Of a stretch of 5,702 nucleotides of DNA, positions 1-5,479 are shown piece after piece. The stretch's first letter is position 1, and the number at the start of each line of letters is the position of its first letter. Origin of the DNA: Pseudomonadota bacterium (GTDB lineage: Bacteria > Desulfobacterota > DSM-4660 > Desulfatiglandales > B25-G16); assembly GCA_015223015.1 (NCBI GenBank), contig JADFWK010000069.1:1-5702 (forward strand), written 5' to 3'. The translations under genes were made by a program, and so were the position numbers. A model generated the notes under the pieces. The model did no database searches and was not told where the DNA came from. It was given only the letters and a program-made list of their open reading frames with translations.

Positions 1-1
1 G

Positions 2-160
2 CTTCGCTTGACTTCGGCGTCGAAGGGAATGTTGGAATTGGAGGAACAAATCAACCTTTTGCTGAGCTGGCTTACTGAGCACCACTTAAATAAACTAACA
101 CTCTGTCTTAGAAGGGGGATTCAGGTGGCTATTGATGTAATAGGGAGCTCAACGATATGA
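2..160 (+). CDS. possible 3' end of an upstream gene, cut by the window edge
   Basis: A + strand frame is open from the left edge to a TGA at 158-160. That stop overlaps the next gene's ATG at 157 in an ATGA arrangement, a common sign of translational coupling. The visible 52 residues include an amphipathic leucine-rich stretch (about codons 11-25) and a hydrophobic segment near the end. I do not recognise the protein. A competing frame (positions 1-78, TGA at 76-78) is also open from the edge and could instead be the true gene tail, leaving a 78-bp gap. With so little sequence neither can be preferred firmly. The ATGA overlap and longer open stretch slightly favour the frame given here. Confidence 0.3.
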   Translation, partial: LRLTSASKGMLELEEQINLLLSWLTEHHLNKLTLCLRRGIQVAIDVIGSSTI

Positions 161-615
161 AGGAAAAGCTTACACTGGAACTAGAAAAGGAAGCTGATGA
201 TGCGAGCCCCAAGGTGGGTGTATCAGTCACTATTGACATAGCTAACGGTGAAGGATCACATGTGAGTGGACCAGGTTTGCTGGTACCAAAATGTAGTTCA
301 TATGAAATGTTGGAAAGAGAGGTTGCCCACGTTAAGGAAGAACTTGATACCCTGCTGAAAAAGTCGCAGCAGTTATTTGAGTCGGAGCGGAAAGCAGAAA
401 GCCTGGAATTGGATGAAAATTTGGGCGCCAAAGAGATATGGGATATCTTATCCACTATCGAGGATCCCGAATCGCTAATAAAGGAATTTAATGGCCTGAG
501 CCATGAAAAGAGACTCGAGGTAGCAGATTACGTGTTTACGAACTGTAATGTCTTCTCCGGCGTTGCCTCTGTTTTCTCTATGAGATACAATAATGAAGAG
601 GCCAGGTTGGAGTAG
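157..615 (+). CDS. uncharacterised 152-aa protein with a short coiled coil, upstream of an ArsA-type ATPase
   Basis: I do not recognise this family. The ATG at 157 has a good ribosome-binding site (GGGAG at 143-147, 9-nt spacing). Residues 1-19 are charged. Residues 20-45 are Gly/Val/Ser/Pro-rich and look like beta strand or linker. Residues 49-80 form a helix with a clean heptad: L52, V56, V59, L63, L66, S70, L73, so a short coiled coil or helical dimer is likely. Residues 90-128 look helical. The C-terminal part (about 114-152) contains a compact Cys/Phe/Asn-rich stretch, NCNVFSG at 129-135, then a basic-aromatic tail ending in a charged Glu-rich end, and looks like a conserved module. There is no signal peptide or membrane segment, so it is probably cytoplasmic. 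The ATPase gene starts 40 bp downstream on the same strand, which suggests co-transcription and possibly a partner or regulator of that ATPase. Function unknown. Confidence 0.85.
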   Translation: MKEKLTLELEKEADDASPKVGVSVTIDIANGEGSHVSGPGLLVPKCSSYEMLEREVAHVKEELDTLLKKSQQLFESERKAESLELDENLGAKEIWDILSTIEDPESLIKEFNGLSHEKRLEVADYVFTNCNVFSGVASVFSMRYNNEEARLE

Positions 616-655
616 ACTATTCTGATTTTAGAATAATAGGTACACACGAGGGAAA

Positions 656-1861
656 ATGCGCATCATAATGTTTGCAGGCAAAGGAGGGGTTGGCAAGACC
701 AGTGTTGCCAGTGCAACGGGAATAAGGGCGGCTGAAATGGGCCATAGGACCTTGATAATGTCCCTGGATATTGCACATAGCCTGAGCGATATCTTTGCCC
801 TGGATAAGGGTTTGGTAGATCAAAACAAAGGGATGCCCGTCAAGATTGAGGATCGGCTGTGGATCCAGGAACTGGATATCCAGGAAGAGATCCAGAGGAA
901 CTGGAAAGATGTGTATAAATATATAGCCGCCGTGTTTAAGAAAACAGGGTTTGATGAGATATTGGCCGAAGAGCTGGCTGTTTTACCGGGCATGGAAGAG
1001 GTGAGCTCTCTCCTCTATATAAATCGATATGTGCAGGAAGACGATTTTGATGTGATCATTCTGGACTGCGCGCCCACAGGCGAGTCTTTGAGGTTCATCA
1101 GTATTCCCGGTACACTTGAATGGTATATTCGAAAGATATTCAAGATACAACGCAGGGTGGTGAGCTACATCAGACCCGTGGCCAGACGTTTTTACGATAT
1201 ACCCCTCCCGGAGGATGATTACTTTGAAGCCCTTCAAAATCTTTTTGAGAGACTTGAGGGGATAGATGCGATCCTTACCGATCCGGGCATAACAACAGCA
1301 CGGCTCGTGGTCAATCCTGAGAAGATCGTTCTAAAAGAGACACAGAGGATTTTTTTGTATTTTTCTCTCTATAAGATGTGCATAGATGCGATAGTCATGA
1401 ACAGGATTTTGCCGCCGAGTATTGAAGAAAAGTACTTTGATGACTGGAAGAAATCACAGAGACGATACCTGAAATTGGCGGAGGAGTATTTTAGTCCTGT
1501 GCCCATATTGCCGGTGAATCTCTTGCAAAGTGAGCCCCTGGGAAAGCGAAACCTCGCAAAACTTGGTGCAGATATCTATGGTGAGCATGACCCAACACAA
1601 CATTTTTATCATGATCAACCCTATGAGTTTCAACAGAGAAACGGCCAATTTATTATAAGGATTAAGCTCCCGTTTATCTCTAAGGAAACGATAGAACTAA
1701 ACAGACTGCCAGAGGAGGTGGTTGTCAGGGTAGGGGAATTCAAGAAGCACATCCTGTTGCCCAGACATGTGTCTGCCTATAAAGATGTTAAGGCAAAAAT
1801 GGATGGGTCTTATTTAGATATCATTTTTGGAGGAAAGAAGGATGGAAAAGAGGAATCCTAA
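656..1861 (+). CDS. ArsA/Get3-family ATPase with C-terminal HSP20-like domain
   Basis: Cytoplasmic P-loop ATPase of the ArsA/TRC40/Get3 group. Visible motifs: deviant Walker A GKGGVGKT (residues 8-15), switch I DIAHSLSD (38-45), switch II DCAPTGES (137-144), and the adenine-loop pattern NRILP (249-253). Residues about 311-395 match the HSP20-like beta domain (ArsA_HSP20 type) found at the end of many bacterial ArsA-like proteins. At 401 aa it is a single-ATPase-domain protein, unlike plasmid ArsA, which has two. Only two cysteines are seen (C138 inside switch II and C242), so neither the Get3 zinc CxxC nor an arsenite-binding cysteine triad exists, and no arsB or arsR neighbour is seen. Switch I has Ile where the family usually has Pro (DPAH). 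Start: ATG at 656 with GAGGGA just upstream. An 82-aa gene begins inside its 3' end. Likely role by inference: nucleotide-driven chaperone or targeting factor for membrane or assembly clients; the client is unknown. Confidence 0.93.
   Translation: MRIIMFAGKGGVGKTSVASATGIRAAEMGHRTLIMSLDIAHSLSDIFALDKGLVDQNKGMPVKIEDRLWIQELDIQEEIQRNWKDVYKYIAAVFKKTGFDEILAEELAVLPGMEEVSSLLYINRYVQEDDFDVIILDCAPTGESLRFISIPGTLEWYIRKIFKIQRRVVSYIRPVARRFYDIPLPEDDYFEALQNLFERLEGIDAILTDPGITTARLVVNPEKIVLKETQRIFLYFSLYKMCIDAIVMNRILPPSIEEKYFDDWKKSQRRYLKLAEEYFSPVPILPVNLLQSEPLGKRNLAKLGADIYGEHDPTQHFYHDQPYEFQQRNGQFIIRIKLPFISKETIELNRLPEEVVVRVGEFKKHILLPRHVSAYKDVKAKMDGSYLDIIFGGKKDGKEES
1829..1833 (+). promoter_or_regulatory. ribosome-binding site that fixes the start of the overlapping 82-aa gene
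   Basis: GGAGG lies inside the last codons of the ATPase gene, 8 nt before the ATG at 1842. It supports that ATG over the in-frame TTG at 1827, which itself overlaps the start of this motif region and has no such site upstream. Confidence 0.7.
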
Positions 1862-2090
1862 AGAAAAAGAGGACATAGGCACAGAGGAGGCCTTTCGTTC
1901 TCTTGGCCGGTTTTTTTCTTGGATGGAGGGGAGAATCGTACCCCATGGTGAGTTTCGGGAACATATGAAGAAGAGCAGGCTGGAATGTTTGAAAGGGATC
2001 AGATCCTTGATTGATGAGAGGATAGCCGGTCTAGAGAAAGGCAAGCCAAAAAGGGAAGATAAGAAGGCCACCCGGGTAAAGGTAGATTAA
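1842..2090 (+). CDS. uncharacterised 82-aa charged helical protein overlapping the ATPase gene
   Basis: The ATG at 1842 sits 20 bp inside the end of the ATPase gene in another frame and has a strong GGAGG site 8 nt upstream; an in-frame TTG at 1827 is a poorer start. The product is very rich in Lys, Arg and Glu. Residues 1-15 are a polar head. Residues about 16-32 carry a Phe/Trp-containing helix. Residues about 36-63 form a second amphipathic helix with regular Leu/Ile spacing. A Lys-rich linker follows, then a short tail ending in alternating Val residues (RVKVD). There is no signal peptide, membrane segment or metal motif. I do not recognise the family. The overlap implies translational coupling with the ATPase, so a small partner or adaptor made in step with it is a reasonable inference. 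It is the last gene of the cluster; no clear terminator follows. Confidence 0.75.
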   Translation: MEKRNPKEKEDIGTEEAFRSLGRFFSWMEGRIVPHGEFREHMKKSRLECLKGIRSLIDERIAGLEKGKPKREDKKATRVKVD

Positions 2091-2165
2091 AGCCAGGTTT
2101 CAGAACATCTATCCGTTTGAGGTGGCATATTGCAAGGCTTGTTCTCTATTCATGGTTTTGCCTCA

Positions 2166-2341
2166 CCCCCGCAATGATGGAATGTTGGAATGATGGAATG
2201 TTGAATCTGGCGGTATTCACCCTAGGTCTTGAAGTGATTCCTAGGATCATTGTTTTATCTTCGTATGCCGGATATGATGCAACAAGATAAGACATAAACC
2301 CAATGTTCCATTATTCCGGTCTTCCATTATTCGAATTGGGG
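2166..2341 (+). repeat. long imperfect inverted repeat (palindromic intergenic element) before the Smr gene
   Basis: The arms 2173-2204 and 2300-2331 are reverse complements at 23 of 32 positions. If transcribed from the + strand, seven of the nine mismatches become G-U wobbles, so 30 of 32 positions could pair. Beyond a short mismatch, CCCC at 2167-2170 can pair with GGGG at 2338-2341. Inside the 95-nt loop are two further stems: CCTAGG at 2221-2226 with CCTAGG at 2240-2245, and TTATCTT at 2255-2261 with AAGATAA at 2284-2290. There is no ORF or transposase inside. It may be a MITE/REP-like element or a structured leader RNA. It fills most of the 262-bp gap between the 82-aa gene and the Smr gene. 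Confidence 0.7.
2173..2204 (+). repeat. two 16-bp tandem copies (four 8-bp AATGNTGG units)
   Basis: AATGATGGAATGTTGG is followed directly by a second copy differing only at the last base. Each copy is two 8-mers of the form AATGNTGG. The opposite arm of the surrounding inverted repeat keeps the same 8-bp register on its complement (AATAATGG occurs twice). This is simple intergenic repeat DNA and is not coding. Confidence 0.9.
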
Positions 2342-2352
2342 AGCCAGATAAG

Positions 2353-2649
2353 ATGGATGATTTACCTGTGGAAATCCCGATTGATGGGGTGATAGACCTG
2401 CACACCTTTGCACCACGGGATGCTGCTAATGTTGTAGATGAATATCTGAATGTTTGCTCCCAGAAAGGCATACTGGAAGTCAAGATAATTCACGGCAAGG
2501 GTAAGGGTGTTTTGCGCCGGACGGTGGCCTCTGTGTTAAAGAGGCATCCTCTCGTCCTCTCCTTCACACAAGATTCTGGTCCCTCAAGCTGGGGCGCAAC
2601 CATTGTTTTTTTAAAGCGTTCTGAGAACCCTCCACAGGGTATCCCCTAA
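2353..2649 (+). CDS. small stand-alone Smr-domain protein (putative nuclease)
   Basis: This 98-aa protein is almost entirely one Smr domain, the fold found at the C-terminus of MutS2 and in stand-alone bacterial proteins, where family members nick or cleave DNA or RNA. Visible signature residues: DLHTF at 15-19 (the DLHG-like motif with its His), HGKGKG at 47-52 (the HGxGxG motif) followed by basic residues, and SSWGAT at 78-83, matching the usual GGWGAT strand. No MutS-type ATPase or LDLR-type extension is attached. Start: the first ATG after an in-frame stop at 2275-2277, with GGGGAG at 2338-2343 as a probable ribosome-binding site 9 nt upstream. That site coincides with the base of the inverted repeat. 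Cytoplasmic. The biological substrate cannot be read from sequence. It is separated by repeats on both sides and is probably its own unit. Confidence 0.92.
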   Translation: MDDLPVEIPIDGVIDLHTFAPRDAANVVDEYLNVCSQKGILEVKIIHGKGKGVLRRTVASVLKRHPLVLSFTQDSGPSSWGATIVFLKRSENPPQGIP

Positions 2650-2664
2650 CCCGGATAAACCGGG

Positions 2665-2700
2665 AAAGTGCCTAAAGTGCCTAAAGTGACTAAAGTGACT
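2665..2700 (+). repeat. 9-bp tandem repeat, four copies
   Basis: Two AAAGTGCCT units are followed by two AAAGTGACT units with no spacing; a degenerate fifth copy (AAACTTTAA) follows. The last copies contain TAAAGT at 2691-2696, which can pair with ACTTTA at 2703-2708. It starts 15 bp after the Smr stop codon, directly after a small CCCGG/CCGGG hairpin at 2650-2664. It is non-coding: the Smr frame has already stopped. Confidence 0.9.
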
Positions 2701-2874
2701 AAACTTTAAAATGGCTACCCGGAGCACCTGGAACCAAACAACTTGTAAAAAAGTTGAATCATTATTCATTCTTTGGAAGATCTTTTCAGTAAAGGCTATC
2801 CAGGGTTTAAAAAATATTTTCTGCGCATTTTGAACACAAATTTAATGATAAGCGCCTAATAATAAGGAGTAATA

Positions 2875-3831
2875 ATGAGAGCTAGATTCCGGTCCTTTAG
2901 TCTCGTATTCTTTGCGGTGCTGTGTTTTTTGATAGCCCTGCCCTTTATTCTTGAGTCTGTGCTGGGAATTAAAATTAGTACAGAGCTTTCATGGCTTAAT
3001 AAAGGTATCAGCATCGGTAAGGTAAAGATCACTATACTCAACGTGTGCTATGTCATCATTTTTCTTCTTCTTGTCAGCTATATCTCAAGGATCATCAGGA
3101 AGGCTTTGCAAGACGAGGTGCTCCCACGTACCAGGCTGGATATCGGGGCAAGGGCATCATTGGTAAATGTTGTTATTTACTCCCTCTGGGTTTTGGCAAT
3201 CTATACCGGGATTAATATCTTAGGAATTGATCTTTCATCCCTGGCCTTCATGGCAGGGGCCCTTGGAATTGGAATTGGCTTCGGCCTGCAAAATATTGTC
3301 AACAATTTTATTAGCGGTATCATTCTTCTCTTTGATCCTTCCATCCAGGTCGGTGATATGGTCCAGATCGGGGAAGATTGGGGAACAATTAATCGGATTA
3401 ACATAAGAACTACCATCGTCCAGACCTTTGACAATGCCGCTCTGATTATTCCCAACTCTCACATGCTTTCAGACAGGGTTACCAACTGGTCCTATAAGGA
3501 CCCGAAGGTAAGGCGCCAGGTGGATGTAGGCGTGGCCTACGGTTCGGATGTCCAGCTGGTCCGCACCGTTCTGTTGCGGATTGTCAATGACATGCCTGAG
3601 ATAATGGATGACCCCGCTCCCCGGGTAGATTTCACTGATTTTGCAGACAGCGCGCTCATCTTCAGGGCCAGGTTCTGGATAACTTCACCTGAATTTTGGC
3701 TAACCGCACCGACCGAGCTCAGGTTTCGAATTGATGAGGAATTCAAGAAAAATGGTATAGAGATAGCATTCCCACAGCAGGATATCCACATCAGGAGTGC
3801 ATCCGGCCTCCAAGAAATCATAAAGCCGTAG
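2875..3831 (+). CDS. MscS-family mechanosensitive ion channel
   Basis: Inner-membrane channel that opens on membrane tension and releases solutes during hypo-osmotic shock. At 318 aa it holds the minimal MscS core. Hydrophobic segments lie at about 8-30, 53-73 and 95-115, then the Gly/Ala-rich pore helix at about 120-150. That helix contains the family signature GFGLQNIVNNFISG (135-148), followed by LLFDPSIQVGD (151-161), equivalent to the usual LFERP-[IV]-xVGD turn into the cytoplasmic beta domain. The PNS at about 197-199 matches the conserved IPN[SG] element. The rest is the cytoplasmic vestibule. The style of the segment before the pore resembles the C-terminal core of large MscK/MscM-type channels, but the long periplasmic region is absent. 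Start: ATG at 2875 with AAGGAG at 2864-2869, 5 nt upstream. It appears to be a single gene with its own leader; the next gene starts 118 bp downstream. Confidence 0.96.
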   Translation: MRARFRSFSLVFFAVLCFLIALPFILESVLGIKISTELSWLNKGISIGKVKITILNVCYVIIFLLLVSYISRIIRKALQDEVLPRTRLDIGARASLVNVVIYSLWVLAIYTGINILGIDLSSLAFMAGALGIGIGFGLQNIVNNFISGIILLFDPSIQVGDMVQIGEDWGTINRINIRTTIVQTFDNAALIIPNSHMLSDRVTNWSYKDPKVRRQVDVGVAYGSDVQLVRTVLLRIVNDMPEIMDDPAPRVDFTDFADSALIFRARFWITSPEFWLTAPTELRFRIDEEFKKNGIEIAFPQQDIHIRSASGLQEIIKP

Positions 3832-3939
3832 CAATAAGGGAACTATATACACGCTTGACTAGGTTTGAGATCTTCTAGCAGACAGTCTCACAATAAGCTC
3901 AGCCTATTAAAGAGTGAACTATACCCTCACGTACTGATT

Positions 3940-3944
3940 GGAAG
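3940..3944 (+). promoter_or_regulatory. weak ribosome-binding site favouring the ATG at 3950
   Basis: GGAAG ends 5 nt before the ATG at 3950. The in-frame TTG at 3938 would add four residues but has no purine-rich site upstream, so the ATG is preferred. Confidence 0.45.
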
Positions 3945-3949
3945 CTCAT

Positions 3950-5479
3950 ATGAGTGGTGAATCTCTAAGAGATTGCTTTTTGGATAGCTCTTTGATCCAT
4001 GGAGATAAGAAGGCGATAAGCTTCCTCCGGAGAGGTGTCGTAGAGACGGAACTCTCTTATCGAGAATTGGACCAGGATTCTAGCCGGATGGCCAACGCCT
4101 TGCTGGAAATGGGGGTAGGTAAAGGGGACAGGGTAATTCTGTACCTCCCGAAGTCTCTGGGTTCCATTATGGTCCACCTTGCACTTCAAAAGATAGGAGC
4201 TATTGCGGTCCCCCTGAATCCGGGGTTTAAGCGGTCGGAAATGGATTATCTATGTGAGGATACTGAAGCGAAATTAGTGGTAGCAGGACCTGAGCAGGAG
4301 GCCATAATAAGGGAAATAGACCCCCGGCTCACTGCTGTTGTGATTCATACCGAAAGAGCTTACCAGGATCTGGATTTTTTTCGCTCCGCCTCAGATACCG
4401 TGCCCCCGGTAGGCATCGAACCAGAGGATGTCGGGCTTATCATCTATACCTCGGGAACTACAGGAAAACCAAAAGGGGCTCTGCTTACGCACAGAAATCT
4501 GGTCCACGATGCAAGAAATATAATCAATATCTGGGAAATAACGGAATCTGACGTTCTCTGTCATGCGCTGCCTTTGTTTCATGTACATGGCCTGTGTTTT
4601 GCCTTGCACACCGCCTTGATGGCAGGCTCCCATGTGCTTTTACTTGACAGCTTTTCACCCGAAGAGGTGATAGAAGTATTGGCCAAAAGAGAGGGAGAAT
4701 ACGCGTGCACGGTGTTTATGGGTGTGCCGGCTATGTATAGTAAGCTGGTAGACTCCCTGGGAGAAAAGGGCCTGGATTTTAAGCATATCCGGTTATGGGC
4801 TTCTGGGTCAGCGCCACTTCTCGTCAAGGATTTTGAGCGGGTAGAGAGGGTATTTGGCAAAGAACCGGTGGAGCGGGAGGGTATGTCAGAGACGGGGATG
4901 AATTTTTCCAATCCCCTAAAGGGGGTGAGAAAGCCTGGTTCAATTGGATTACCACTGCCCGAGCTTCAGGTGAGAATAGTAGATCCCGAGACATTCTTGG
5001 ATGTGGTTCCCGGTCAGACGGGGGAGATCTGGATCAAGGGTCCTGCCGTTACCCCAGGTTACTGGCGGAAGCCTGATGAGACGGCAAAGGCATTTGAAAA
5101 AGGCTGGTTCAGAACCGGTGACCTGGGAAGAGTCGACGAGGATGGTTACTATTATCTGACAGATCGCCTTAAACATATTATCATCTCGGGAGGGGAAAAT
5201 ATTTCTCCCAAGGAGGTTGAAACGATCATAAACCAGGTTGAAGGTGTGGTTGAATCTTCGGTTGTAGGTGTCCCTGATGAAAAATGGGGAGAAAAGGTTG
5301 CAGCCGCTGTTGTTACCACTCCTGGGACTCAGGTCAATGCAGAGGAGATTCAAAGGTTTTGCAGGGAGCACCTTCACAACTGGAAATGTCCCAAAGAGAT
5401 CGTGTTTCGGAAAGAGCTGCCCAAGAACAGAATGGGAAAGGTATTAAAAGAGGAGATAAAGGAATTTTTCAAACACTGA
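3950..5479 (+). CDS. AMP-forming acyl-CoA synthetase, malonyl-CoA synthetase (MatB/ACSF3)-like
   Basis: A cytoplasmic member of the ANL adenylating superfamily that activates a carboxylic acid with ATP and transfers it to CoA. At 509 aa it is full length. Motifs in order: P-loop TSGTTGKPKG (167-176), FHVHG (210-214), the A5 region REGMSETGMN (309-318), GWFRTGD with ATP-ribose Asp391, hinge region DRLKHIIISGGENISPKE (405-422), and PKNRMGK with the adenylation lysine K497. The ETGMN-x-SNP pattern, the HVHGL helix and the MGVPAMY stretch resemble MatB/ACSF3, so malonate or a related short dicarboxylate is the best substrate guess; a general short or medium acyl substrate remains possible. Oddity: Glu310 occupies the place where an aromatic residue (YGxTE) normally packs on adenine. 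The ATG at 3950 is preferred over TTG at 3938. No decarboxylase or transporter gene is visible beside it, so the pathway is not established by context. Confidence 0.92.
   Translation: MSGESLRDCFLDSSLIHGDKKAISFLRRGVVETELSYRELDQDSSRMANALLEMGVGKGDRVILYLPKSLGSIMVHLALQKIGAIAVPLNPGFKRSEMDYLCEDTEAKLVVAGPEQEAIIREIDPRLTAVVIHTERAYQDLDFFRSASDTVPPVGIEPEDVGLIIYTSGTTGKPKGALLTHRNLVHDARNIINIWEITESDVLCHALPLFHVHGLCFALHTALMAGSHVLLLDSFSPEEVIEVLAKREGEYACTVFMGVPAMYSKLVDSLGEKGLDFKHIRLWASGSAPLLVKDFERVERVFGKEPVEREGMSETGMNFSNPLKGVRKPGSIGLPLPELQVRIVDPETFLDVVPGQTGEIWIKGPAVTPGYWRKPDETAKAFEKGWFRTGDLGRVDEDGYYYLTDRLKHIIISGGENISPKEVETIINQVEGVVESSVVGVPDEKWGEKVAAAVVTTPGTQVNAEEIQRFCREHLHNWKCPKEIVFRKELPKNRMGKVLKEEIKEFFKH

Noticed and set aside
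26..43. GGAATGTTGGAATTGGAGG near the left edge as another copy of the AATGNTGG repeat.
   Set aside because: Only one unit matches and it lies inside a possible coding frame, so coincidence is more likely.
656..1861. Arsenite resistance operon.
   Set aside because: The ATPase lacks the metal-binding cysteines, has a single ATPase domain, and no ArsB, ArsC, ArsD or ArsR-like gene is in the window.
2650..2664. CCCGG/CCGGG hairpin just after the Smr stop as a terminator.
   Set aside because: The stem is only 5 bp with a 5-nt loop and is followed by the AAAGTG repeat rather than a U-tract.
2739..2756. CAACTT/AAGTTG hairpin in the leader of the channel gene.
   Set aside because: A 6-bp AT-rich stem without a U-run or conserved riboswitch features; likely chance in AT-rich DNA.
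2830..2862. Possible promoter (TTGAAC with TAATAA) upstream of the channel gene.
   Set aside because: The spacing is about 21 nt, too long for a typical sigma-70 promoter, and AT-rich sequence gives many such matches.
3854..3910. TTGACT and TATTAA as promoter boxes before the synthetase gene.
   Set aside because: They are too far apart to be paired, and neither has a convincing partner at 16-18 nt.
4949..5377. 142-codon reverse-strand frame opposite the synthetase gene.
   Set aside because: It is antisense to conserved ANL motifs in the forward frame and is an expected by-product of that coding sequence.
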